Source of the DNA: Bacteroidota bacterium
Lineage (GTDB): Bacteria; Bacteroidota; Ignavibacteria; UBA10030
Assembly (NCBI GenBank): GCA_003519375.1
Contig: DOWV01000384.1
Location: 6,587-13,386, forward strand
Length of the DNA: 6,800 nt
Reading direction: 5' to 3'
The notes below the pieces were generated by a model. That model had not been told where the DNA came from. It saw nothing but the letters and a program-made list of their open reading frames with translations, and searched no databases. How positions within the stretch are numbered: position 1 is the stretch's first letter; each line of letters begins with the position of its first letter. Below, one piece after another: positions 1-5,968 of the stretch. The translations under genes were made by a program, and so were the position numbers.

Positions 1-1523
1 CTACCGCCGGCTTTCAGTTCCCATCGTGAGTTGATCTGAGAAGTGAAGTCAACGGATGCACTGATGCTGGATTGCGAGTTCTTCGAGTAGCCATTGATCG
101 GAGCATTCGGATCCGAAAGCTGGAATTTCGAGATGATGCTCATGTTGAGCGGGCTGCTGTAGCGATTGCTCCACGGGTTGACGACACCCATGAATCCGGC
201 ATTTGCGTTTGCCGCGCTGTCAGCATAGGACATCCAGTTGTCTTCGAAAACCGGATCGAATTGACGGAATTTGCGAGACTGCATCGATACGCTTACTTCG
301 TAGAATGTTGTCTGACTGACGACGTGCGTCAGCTTGACGCCACCGGAGAAGGTCTTCGTTTCGTTGCGCGACATCTTGTCCGGATTGCGGAAGTAGTTCC
401 CGACGACTCCAGGCCATGTGCCGCCGTTGATGGAAGTATTCACATCGTAGAGGGCATTGATGCGAATTTTGACCGGAGCGTCCACGAGTTGCTTCAGATC
501 GAACAGGAGGTTGCCCTGTCCCTGAACATCCTGCAGCCACGTGTTGGGTAGATAGTTTTGTCTGAAATCGATCGGGCCCGGCAACGCTTTGCCCTTGTTG
601 TCGGCGCTTACCAGACCGTCATCGACCAATCCTTCGAACGTGAAGGGGACTAACCACATCGGTTGTCGATCGCGCCAGTAGTTGAACTGGCCGGCAGCGA
701 AGAATCGGACGCCTTCAAGGATCGGACCGCTGATCGTGCCAACCGCGTTCTTGTATCCGAAAGCGGAGGTCTTCAGGAATTGCTGTCCCGGTTTTGCAAA
801 GTCATCAGTCAGATAGTCAATTGAAGCTTTCAGCTGTGAACTTCCAGTACGAGTGGTTGTCCGAACGATACCGGAGTTGGCACCGCCGAGCTCTGCAGTG
901 AATCCACCCGTCTGTAATTGGACTTCCTCGATTGCTTCGCGAATCGCACCATAGCTTTCCGAACCAAACAAGGGGTTCGTTGCATTTGCTCCGTCAACGT
1001 AGTAACCGACTTCACCAGCGCGACCGCCACGGACATAGAGCGTTCCACCCTGTTGCACGGCACCTGCAGAAAGAGCCACGATGTTCTGGACGCCGCGAAA
1101 CGGGATGTACTGCACGTCTTCCTGTTGCGAGACACGGATGGTGTTGGTTGTATTGCGTTGGATCATCGGTCGTTCTGCGACGATGACAACCGCCTGTATC
1201 TGAATAGCCGAGCTCACCAACTTGAAATCTTGCGTGGTGGTGATGTTGGAGTTCACTCGGACATTCGAAATCGTCGTCGGTGAGTAGCCGATGTATGTTA
1301 CCTTTACTGTGTAGTCACCGGCGGGAACGCTCAGGATCACGTACTCGCCGTTCACATCGGACGCAGCACCCAAGTTACTGCCTTCGACAGTAACGTTTGC
1401 ACCAATGAGTGCCTCGCCCGACTCTCTATCCGTCACCTTGCCACGCAGCTTACCGTCCTGCGCGAAAAGGAGAGCGGGTAGAAGCAGCAAAGCGGCTATA
1501 ACTAAAAGGAGCTTGCGGAACAT
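1..1523 (-). CDS. TonB-dependent outer-membrane receptor with N-terminal carboxypeptidase-regulatory-like domain (3' end outside window)
   Basis: I read this by translating the minus strand; 507 codons are open and the gene leaves the window before any stop. Residues 1-21 form a signal peptide (MFRK, a long Leu/Ala core, then LLFA before QDGK). Residues about 25-105 look like a CarboxypepD_reg-like beta-sandwich, with GKVTDRESGEALIGANV, then DVNGEYVI, then GDYTVKVTYIGY. About 110-235 resembles a TonB plug domain, including LYVRGGRAGEVGYYVDGAN and a later TGGFTAELGGANSGIV. The rest is rich in alternating aromatic and polar strands, as expected for the start of a beta-barrel. By family, such proteins import large substrates across the outer membrane using TonB energy; the substrate cannot be told here. 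The ATG is supported by the signal peptide and by AAGGAGGT at 1529-1536, five bases upstream. No SusD-like partner is visible, but the downstream side is cut off. Family call is firm; specificity is unknown. Confidence 0.93.
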   Translation of the reverse strand, partial: MFRKLLLVIAALLLLPALLFAQDGKLRGKVTDRESGEALIGANVTVEGSNLGAASDVNGEYVILSVPAGDYTVKVTYIGYSPTTISNVRVNSNITTTQDFKLVSSAIQIQAVVIVAERPMIQRNTTNTIRVSQQEDVQYIPFRGVQNIVALSAGAVQQGGTLYVRGGRAGEVGYYVDGANATNPLFGSESYGAIREAIEEVQLQTGGFTAELGGANSGIVRTTTRTGSSQLKASIDYLTDDFAKPGQQFLKTSAFGYKNAVGTISGPILEGVRFFAAGQFNYWRDRQPMWLVPFTFEGLVDDGLVSADNKGKALPGPIDFRQNYLPNTWLQDVQGQGNLLFDLKQLVDAPVKIRINALYDVNTSINGGTWPGVVGNYFRNPDKMSRNETKTFSGGVKLTHVVSQTTFYEVSVSMQSRKFRQFDPVFEDNWMSYADSAANANAGFMGVVNPWSNRYSSPLNMSIISKFQLSDPNAPINGYSKNSQSSISASVDFTSQINSRWELKAGG

Positions 1524-1753
1524 AACGTACCTCCTTCGTAAATGAAGAATGTGGATTGTGGAAAGGATCTCGATTCTGGGTCGATGCCCTGTGGTGAAGA
1601 TGGAAGGGCGATCGGCGGGTACAGCGAGGAAAGTTGTGACAATAGTCTATCGGACGCGCGAGCGACGAATCTGCCCCGTCGTCCGAATGAGCAATTCACC
1701 TCCTTCTTGATGGGAATGTTTTGCTGAAGAGACGGGCTAGTGCAGAATTATGT
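1524..1753 (-). promoter_or_regulatory. Long 5' leader of the receptor mRNA with a second strong Shine-Dalgarno and a hairpin
   Basis: If transcription starts near 1753, the leader contains AAGGAGGTGA at 1696-1705, a ten-base match to the usual 16S anti-Shine-Dalgarno and stronger than most sites in the window. It lies about 170 nt before the receptor's own site (1529-1536). Just after it, CGGACG (1680-1685) and CGTCCG (1651-1656) can pair to enclose a 23-nt loop. I see no conserved riboswitch signature, such as the cobalamin-type elements that precede some receptor genes. The layout would fit translational regulation through a short upstream ORF, but that is inference. Confidence 0.4.
1647..1694 (-). 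CDS. Possible 15-residue leader peptide upstream of the receptor (speculative)
   Basis: A TTG codon at 1694 lies four bases after the AGGAGG core of the strong site at 1696-1705. It opens a 15-codon frame (MLIRTTGQIRRSRVR) ending in TAG at 1647-1649. The peptide is basic and matches nothing I know. The alternative GTG at 1699 overlaps the Shine-Dalgarno itself. It would give a 65-residue frame running into the receptor start (to 1502), with a composition that does not look like a protein. Evidence for translation is only the ribosome site and its place downstream of a good promoter. Confidence 0.2.
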   Translation of the reverse strand: MLIRTTGQIRRSRVR

Positions 1754-1759
1754 TTCCTG

Positions 1760-1788
1760 AATATAGAACACGAAAGTATGTTTGTCAA
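1760..1788 (-). promoter_or_regulatory. Near-consensus sigma-70-type promoter for the receptor transcript
   Basis: On the minus strand there is a perfect -35 TTGACA (1783-1788), a 17-base spacer and a -10 TATATT (1760-1765) differing from TATAAT at one position. The predicted start is near 1753, giving a leader of about 230 nt before the receptor ATG at 1523. No competing promoter of this quality was seen in the gap. Some Bacteroidota primary sigma factors use a TTTG/TAnnTTTG consensus instead, so use of this E. coli-like form is inferred from the match alone. Confidence 0.7.
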
Positions 1789-1903
1789 GCGGAAATTACC
1801 GTCTCGTAACAAAATCCTTGACACGACCTGGGGAAAACCCGACCATCTTTCCCTTAATTCACCCCGACCGTCCGCCGGATTCGCCCCTAGCGCCGCTGGA
1901 TGG

Positions 1904-1986
1904 CCATACACTCAATTTGGGGAAGTGTCCACAATTGTGTCCGCCTCATTATCCGCGTTAACCCCATACACACTAAGGGGAAGTGT
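1904..1986. repeat. Imperfect direct repeat, two copies about 60 nt apart
   Basis: CCATACA followed after a short spacer by GGGGAAGTGT occurs at 1904-1928 and again at 1964-1986. The internal spacers are 8 and 6 bases. In each copy ACACT and AGTGT can pair around the spacer. The perfect palindrome CACAATTGTG lies between them at 1930-1939. Such spaced inverted-repeat half-sites can be regulator operators, but they sit about 120-200 bases upstream of the receptor -35, so a regulatory role is only a guess. They may simply be an old tandem duplication. Confidence 0.45.
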
Positions 1987-2100
1987 AACATCGAGGTCCT
2001 CGCTTTTCGTCATAACATTGAGCGCACCGGAACTGACTCGGATGACCATCGATCGGAAAGAACTTTCGTTCGCCCGCCTGAGAGGCTGGCTCTGCTCTCC

Positions 2101-2122
2101 GTTGAAATATGGTTGAAATATG
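2101..2122. repeat. Perfect tandem duplication of an 11-mer
   Basis: GTTGAAATATG is present twice head to tail at 2101-2111 and 2112-2122, with no mismatch. It lies in the gene-free stretch downstream of the aminotransferase. This is most simply a slippage duplication; no binding function can be claimed. Confidence 0.8.
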
Positions 2123-2144
2123 CGAATCGCTCCGAATTGTCGTA

Positions 2145-2168
2145 GAGAAAGGAACTGGCCGCGGTTCC
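2145..2168 (-). terminator. Weak candidate terminator downstream of the aminotransferase
   Basis: On the minus strand GGAAC and GTTCC (2164-2168 with 2151-2155) enclose an 8-nt GC-rich loop and are followed by TTTCTC. It lies about 80 nt after the aminotransferase stop. The stem is only five pairs and the T run is interrupted, so this is a poor intrinsic terminator, but it is the best one I see before the receptor promoter. Confidence 0.2.
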
Positions 2169-2248
2169 CGTCATTAATGAGACACTGTGCCCGCAGCACA
2201 AGAATCCGGGTAAAGGGCGTACTTGTCTCTAAGATGGGATCAGAGAAT

Positions 2249-3385
2249 TCAGCATGTCGCGAAATAAGTTTCCGCAGCGCGCAAGCCGGCTCCCAGGTCA
2301 AAGTTGTATCCGCAATCGGCGAGAGCCATTTCCAGCGCAGAGAGCACGCTCATCATGTCGAGTTCATCGTAGTAACCGAGGTGAGAAACGCGGAAGATTT
2401 TGCCTGCGTATTGTTCCTGGCCGCCGGCGATCGTAATGCCGTACTTCTCTTTGATCAGGCCGTTAAATCGCTTCCACTCGATCTTTTCCGGCAGCCAGAC
2501 CGGCGTTACGGCAAACGATGGAGAGTCGGAAAAGAGCTTCATCCCGAGAGCCTCAATCCCTTTTCGCAATGCTCTGGCGAGCCGTTCATGCCGCTTCCAT
2601 ATGTTCTCGATTCCTTCCGCACGTATCATTTCAAGAGCCGCGTCAACGCCAATCACGAGCGAGATCGCAGGCGTCCACGGCGTATCATCCGCCTGATGCG
2701 ACCGTACCGCTTTTCGCAGATCGAGGTAGAACTTCGGAAGGGTCGAATGCTCCATTGCTTCCAGGGCGCGTGCGCTCAACGCCACGAACGCCAGACCGGG
2801 TGGAATCATCAGTCCCTTTTGAGAACCCGTTACGCAGACATCAATGCCCCAGTCATCGAAGCGCATTTCGTGCGCCCCGATCGCGGTAATGCCGTCGACG
2901 CAGACAAGAGCCTTCGAGTTGCCTCTAATGACTTGGGCGAGTGTTTTGATGTCCGTCGCCGTGCCAGTGGAAGTTTCGCTGTGAACCAGATAGACTGCTT
3001 TCGCATCAGGATGGGACCTCAGGGCCGCGACAATCTGACCCTCGCTCGGCGCCTTGCCCCACTCTGTCTTTACCTCAACTGCCTGGAGCCCAAAGGTGCG
3101 CGGCATGTTGACCCATCGTTCTCCGAACTTTCCCCCGTTCACGGCAACGACGGTATCTCCCGGCGAAAAGAGGCTGACGAACGTCGACTCGACGCCGCCG
3201 GTTCCCGAGCAGGCAAGCGTCACAACCGGCTGCTCTGTTTGAAACAGGTACTTCAGATTTGCGTTCACCCGCTTGAAAATCGCGCGAAATTCCGGATGGC
3301 GATGATGAATAATCGGCTCCGCCATCCTGAGCATGACGGACTCGGGGACCGGTGTTGGGCCAGGTGTAAAGAGTCGTTTTTTCAA
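2249..3385 (-). CDS. Class V PLP-dependent aminotransferase, alanine/serine-glyoxylate type
   Basis: The 378-residue protein has the length and layout of the alanine-glyoxylate / serine-pyruvate aminotransferase family (fold type I, class V). The N-terminal FTPGPTPVPESV is typical of the family. SGTGGVEST (60-68) fits the cofactor phosphate region. ETSTG (137-141), the Asp of VDGITA (D164) and the putative Schiff-base lysine K190 in TGSQKG follow in the expected order. It is a soluble cytoplasmic enzyme by appearance, with no signal peptide. The family transfers an amino group from alanine, serine or aspartate to a keto acid such as glyoxylate; the substrate cannot be fixed from sequence alone and the neighbours do not help. 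The start is TTG at 3385: AAGGAGT (3391-3397) lies six bases upstream and an in-frame TAG precedes it closely, excluding a longer form. It is separated from the ribosomal block by a terminator and is probably transcribed alone. Confidence 0.92.
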   Translation of the reverse strand: MKKRLFTPGPTPVPESVMLRMAEPIIHHRHPEFRAIFKRVNANLKYLFQTEQPVVTLACSGTGGVESTFVSLFSPGDTVVAVNGGKFGERWVNMPRTFGLQAVEVKTEWGKAPSEGQIVAALRSHPDAKAVYLVHSETSTGTATDIKTLAQVIRGNSKALVCVDGITAIGAHEMRFDDWGIDVCVTGSQKGLMIPPGLAFVALSARALEAMEHSTLPKFYLDLRKAVRSHQADDTPWTPAISLVIGVDAALEMIRAEGIENIWKRHERLARALRKGIEALGMKLFSDSPSFAVTPVWLPEKIEWKRFNGLIKEKYGITIAGGQEQYAGKIFRVSHLGYYDELDMMSVLSALEMALADCGYNFDLGAGLRAAETYFATC

Positions 3386-3426
3386 GAGGTACTCCTTGTG
3401 CTATGATCTGGTTACCGACAAGTGTC

Positions 3427-3455
3427 AAAATATGGAGAGAGTCAGGAAGAAACAA
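3427..3455 (-). promoter_or_regulatory. Candidate promoter for the aminotransferase
   Basis: Minus strand TTGTTT (3450-3455), a 17-base spacer and TATTTT (3427-3432) would start transcription near 3420, about 35 nt before the TTG start. The -35 is weak. An overlapping TTGACA at 3423-3428 has only a poor partner (CATAGC) at 17 bases and would place the start inside the ribosome site. Since a strong terminator lies just upstream, some promoter is expected in this gap. Confidence 0.35.
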
Positions 3456-3490
3456 GGGGCGTCAAACCGGACAGGTGAGCATTAATGCAA

Positions 3491-3567
3491 GTGCCCGCCA
3501 CCTAATCCCGGATCGGAATGTGCAAGGTGGCGGTCACTTTCAAGCGCTGAGAGGTGACGGTCACCTC
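3491..3567. repeat. REP-like cluster: three copies of a 13-mer in mixed orientation plus a strong palindrome
   Basis: AGGTGGCGGTCAC (3525-3537) and AGGTGACGGTCAC (3552-3564) are direct copies 27 bases apart with one difference. GTGCCCGCCACCT (3491-3503) is the same element inverted, again with one mismatch, and can pair with the first direct copy across 21 bases. The last copy lies inside a 17-base palindrome, GAGGTGAC-G-GTCACCTC (3551-3567). A separate palindrome GCATTAATGC is at 3479-3488. Clusters of short GC-rich palindromes in an intergenic gap are typical of REP/BIME elements mobilised by REP-associated tyrosine transposases. No transposase is in the window, so this assignment is inference; an operator for the downstream aminotransferase is the alternative. 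Confidence 0.55.
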
Positions 3568-3568
3568 C

Positions 3569-3602
3569 AAAAACACGAAAACCCCGACTTCAGTCGGGGT
3601 TT
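3569..3602 (-). terminator. Strong intrinsic terminator after yihA, closing the ribosomal block
   Basis: Minus-strand AAACCCCGACT (3592-3602) pairs perfectly with AGTCGGGGTTT (3579-3589) over eleven positions, with a nominal 2-nt (in practice about 4-nt) turn. It is followed by the T-rich TTTTCGTGTTTTT tract down to about 3569. The hairpin begins 32 nt after the yihA stop codon. This is the clearest intrinsic terminator in the window and separates the ribosomal-protein unit from the aminotransferase. Confidence 0.88.
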
Positions 3603-3634
3603 CGGGTAGATCTGAAAGCGTCCGCAATCCGGCG

Positions 3635-4264
3635 TTAGACGGCTTCCTTCTTCTGGCTCTGTGATTGGTTCAAATGAGCGTCGATCAATCGAAGGAGTTC
3701 TGATTTTCCGTCGCTCGTTACGATCGAGAAGGGCACAATGCCCCTGCACGAACCCTCCGTGAGCTGGGGGCTGAATCGTGTGCGATAGGCTTCGAGCTGC
3801 CGCGAGAGTTTGCTCACGGGCAGTTTATCCGATTTCGTCAGGATGAGGAGATACGGAATTTCGTAATACTCGAGCCAGTCCATCATCATCAGATCGAGCG
3901 GCGTGGGCTCCTGGCGGGAGTCGATGAGCTGCATGCCGAGGGCGATGGGGCGTCCCCGCTTGAGGAAGTCCTCGATGAGGCGTTTCCACCCTGCCCGCAT
4001 CTGCTCCGGCACTTTCGCATAGCCGTAACCCGGGAGATCGACGAAGTAGAATTCGTTGTTGATGATATAATAGTTGATCTCGCGCGTCTTTCCCGGGGTA
4101 GAGCTGGACCGGGCGAGACTCTTTCTGTTGCACATCTTGTTCAGCAGCGATGACTTACCGACGTTGGAGCGGCCGATGAACAGGACTTCTTTCAATTCAT
4201 TCTTCGGGAGCTGATGCAAATCAGCGACCCCTTGAAGGAATTCAGCAATGGTAATTTTTAGCAT
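3635..4264 (-). CDS. yihA: Ribosome-biogenesis GTPase YihA/YsxC (EngB)
   Basis: The 209-residue protein is the usual length for this essential TRAFAC-class GTPase, which acts in late assembly of the 50S subunit in the cytoplasm. The G motifs are in order: G1 GRSNVGKS (31-38), G2 around STPGKT (55-60, effector Thr60), G3 DLPG (76-79) followed by the family hallmark YGYA, and G4 TKSD (143-146). The G5 region is FSIVTSDGK (179-187), slightly unlike the common FSS form. The C-terminus is a short polar Gln/Lys tail. The ATG is preceded by AGAGGG (4273-4278) at eight bases. It lies 47 nt after rplQ on the same strand with no terminator seen between, so it is probably co-transcribed with the alpha operon, which fits its ribosomal role. 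The strong hairpin just downstream ends the unit. Confidence 0.96.
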   Translation of the reverse strand: MLKITIAEFLQGVADLHQLPKNELKEVLFIGRSNVGKSSLLNKMCNRKSLARSSSTPGKTREINYYIINNEFYFVDLPGYGYAKVPEQMRAGWKRLIEDFLKRGRPIALGMQLIDSRQEPTPLDLMMMDWLEYYEIPYLLILTKSDKLPVSKLSRQLEAYRTRFSPQLTEGSCRGIVPFSIVTSDGKSELLRLIDAHLNQSQSQKKEAV

Positions 4265-4311
4265 GGAGACGTCCCTCTCTTCGAATACAACAGAAAGACC
4301 GGTCTTGCTCG

Positions 4312-4878
4312 CTACTTCGAGTCAGACTCTTTGGCCGCAGGTTCGGAGGGCGATTTCTTTTCCGATGTCTCTTCCGTCGCCGCTTCCTTGGCCTTCTTAG
4401 ATGTTTCGGGCTTACCCTTCTTCGGTCCCCGCTTGCGTCCTGCCGTGGCAGCCTTTGCCTTCGGTTTCGCCGCTGCCTTTTCCTGGCCGGTATTATAGTC
4501 GACCAGTTCAAGCACGGAAACCTCAGCACCGTCGCCGAGACGCTGTCCGAGTTTAACGACACGCGTATACCCGCCCGGTCGCGTGGCAACCTTGGCGGCA
4601 ATTTCGTTGAAGAGCGTTGTCACCGCTTCACGATCGCGCAGGAACGCAAAAACTTCGCGCCTTGCGTGCACATCCTTCGCCTTCCCGTCGGTCTCCTTCA
4701 GCACGGCATTCTTCGCGCGGGTGATGAGCTTCTCCACAACCATCCGCGCTTCTTTCGCTTTGGCGGTCGTCGTGCGAATCTTCTTATGCCGGATCAGCGA
4801 GACGCTCAGTGCGGAGAGCGTTGCCTTGCGGTGGCTTGCAGTTCTTCCGAGCTTTCGGCCTGACTTGCGATGGCGCAT
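4312..4878 (-). CDS. rplQ: 50S ribosomal protein L17 with long C-terminal extension
   Basis: Residues 1-130 match the bacterial L17 core: MRHRKSGRKLGR at the start, the region SHRKATLSALSVSLI, then the RTTTAKAKEAR helix and a final PGGYTRVVKLGQRLGD segment ending near ELVDYN. L17 binds 23S rRNA on the outside of the large subunit. The core is about the size of whole L17 in E. coli (127 residues). Here about 58 more residues follow (131-188), almost entirely Ala, Lys, Glu, Pro and Ser and probably disordered; acidic residues concentrate near the end. Similar tails are known in L17 of the Bacteroidota group. The start is ATG with AGAGGAA at 4886-4892. It begins 16 nt after the rpoA stop, the classic rpoA-rplQ arrangement, indicating co-transcription. 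Confidence 0.97.
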   Translation of the reverse strand: MRHRKSGRKLGRTASHRKATLSALSVSLIRHKKIRTTTAKAKEARMVVEKLITRAKNAVLKETDGKAKDVHARREVFAFLRDREAVTTLFNEIAAKVATRPGGYTRVVKLGQRLGDGAEVSVLELVDYNTGQEKAAAKPKAKAATAGRKRGPKKGKPETSKKAKEAATEETSEKKSPSEPAAKESDSK

Positions 4879-4894
4879 ACTTCAATTCCTCTGA

Positions 4895-5884
4895 TTACTC
4901 GTTTCCATCCTTCAGATACTTTTCAACATCCATTCCGAAATTCAGACCCAGCTCGTCGACTATGGCAGAAAGCTCGGCAAGCGATTTGCGTCCAAAGTTG
5001 CGGAACTTCAGCAGTTCAGCTTCATCCTTGCGAACCAGGTCGGCGATCGTCTTGATATTCGCCGAGCGCAGGCAATTGTGCGAGCGAACCGACAGCTCGA
5101 GCTCGTCAACCGACATCTTCAGGGTCTTGCGAGTCTGGCTCAGCTTCGCTTCTTCCTCGCTCTCCACTTTCTCCGTCTCCGGCTCCGCTTCAAAGTTGAT
5201 GAAGAGCTGGATATGGTCGCGGAGGATCTTTCCCGCATGCGTTAACGCTTCATCCGGGGTTATCGACCCATCGGTCTCAATCTCGAGGATGAGCTTCTCG
5301 AAGTCGGTCTGTCCGCCGACGCGGGTCGGTTCCACGAAGAAACGGACGTTTTTGATCGGGGTGAAAATTGAATCGATGGCGATGGTGCCAATCGGCTGGT
5401 CCGCAGCTTTGTTCTCTTCTGAAGAGACATACCCCTTACCCCGGCCGAGCCTCAACTCGAGTTCGAAATTCGCCTCTTTATTGAGGGTTGCCAGGTGAAG
5501 GCCGGGATTCAGAACCTCGAGTTCCGATGACGCATCCTGGATGTCTTTCGCCTTCAGTTCTCCCGGACCTTTGATCGCGAGAGTCACCTTCGTGAGCTTC
5601 TTGTTGATCGGCTTGATCCGAACCTGCTTGAGATTCAGGATCAGGTCGGCAACATCTTCTACCACACCTTTGACCGTTGAAAACTCATGTTGAATTCCCT
5701 CAACCCGGATGGCCGTGATGGACGTGCCGGGGAGCGAGGAGAGCAGTACACGCCGGAACGAGTTACCCAGCGTCACTCCAAAACCCTTCTCGAGAGGCTG
5801 CACCGTGAAACGCCCGAATGTCGGGGACAAGGAACTCTCGTCAATCTCGATCTTCTCTGGCATTTGAACTAATGCGTTGCTCAT
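4895..5884 (-). CDS. rpoA: DNA-directed RNA polymerase subunit alpha
   Basis: I take the ATG at 5884, giving 329 residues, the same length as E. coli alpha. A longer frame opens at 5917, but its extra residues are not conserved and AGAGGA lies nine bases before the chosen ATG. The N-terminal domain (to about 230) forms the dimer that nucleates core polymerase assembly; it carries LEKGFGVTLGNSFRRVLLSS (31-50), including the conserved Arg45. An acidic Glu-rich linker spans about 231-252. The C-terminal domain, which contacts UP-element DNA and activators, includes VRSHNCL with the DNA-contacting Arg near 267 and the helix-hairpin-helix-like FRNFGRKSLAEL (294-305). It follows rpsD after 84 nt, a gap holding a small GTGGT/ACCAC hairpin (5949-5960) and no clear promoter. 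It is followed closely by rplQ. Confidence 0.98.
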   Translation of the reverse strand: MSNALVQMPEKIEIDESSLSPTFGRFTVQPLEKGFGVTLGNSFRRVLLSSLPGTSITAIRVEGIQHEFSTVKGVVEDVADLILNLKQVRIKPINKKLTKVTLAIKGPGELKAKDIQDASSELEVLNPGLHLATLNKEANFELELRLGRGKGYVSSEENKAADQPIGTIAIDSIFTPIKNVRFFVEPTRVGGQTDFEKLILEIETDGSITPDEALTHAGKILRDHIQLFINFEAEPETEKVESEEEAKLSQTRKTLKMSVDELELSVRSHNCLRSANIKTIADLVRKDEAELLKFRNFGRKSLAELSAIVDELGLNFGMDVEKYLKDGNE

Positions 5885-5968
5885 AGTTCTCTTTCCTCTC
5901 GCTGTGAGCGAGGACAACGGACCTCAAGCGGCCCGATTTGATGATTCAGTGGTGAACCACAGTTACGA

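Larger units (their letters stand above)
1789..2248. other. Gene-free stretch between the aminotransferase and the receptor promoter
   Basis: I find no convincing gene on either strand. The open frames here lack recognisable motifs, and the longest minus-strand one (1912-2301) overlaps the aminotransferase end in another frame. Its last 45 or so residues, from the ATG near 2049, have a protein-like mix, but there is no clear ribosome site. The stretch does hold short repeats (listed separately), a perfect palindrome CACAATTGTG at 1930-1939, and a small TGTGC/GCACA hairpin at 2186-2200. No tRNA, tmRNA or other structural RNA was recognised. It could be a decayed gene or an unrecognised RNA. 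Confidence 0.5.

Noticed and set aside
72..551. A 159-codon plus-strand frame at the left edge
   Set aside because: It is antisense to the receptor, whose frame reads continuously with signal peptide, regulatory-like domain and plug; no motif is seen in the antisense product.
1627..1640. GAGGAAAGTT resembling the conserved start of RNase P RNA
   Set aside because: The rest of the conserved core and the pairing partner are absent, so a chance match.
1502..1699. A 65-codon minus-strand frame from GTG in the receptor leader
   Set aside because: Its GTG lies inside the Shine-Dalgarno sequence, so that start is not usable in the normal way, and it overlaps the receptor start. The composition does not look like a protein. 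The ribosome site itself is kept as a finding.
1818..1846. Plus-strand TTGACA as a promoter facing the aminotransferase
   Set aside because: The matching -10 position reads GACCAT, a poor match, and no gene lies downstream on that strand.
2120..3406. A 428-codon plus-strand open frame longer than the aminotransferase it overlaps
   Set aside because: It lies antisense to a clearly recognised PLP enzyme with all its motifs, and its translation is rich in Arg, His and Cys with no domain. It is a shadow frame caused by codon composition.
5885..5917. An 11-residue N-terminal extension of RNA polymerase alpha
   Set aside because: The ATG at 5884 has a ribosome site at suitable spacing and gives the family's usual 329 residues; the extension lacks conservation-like features.
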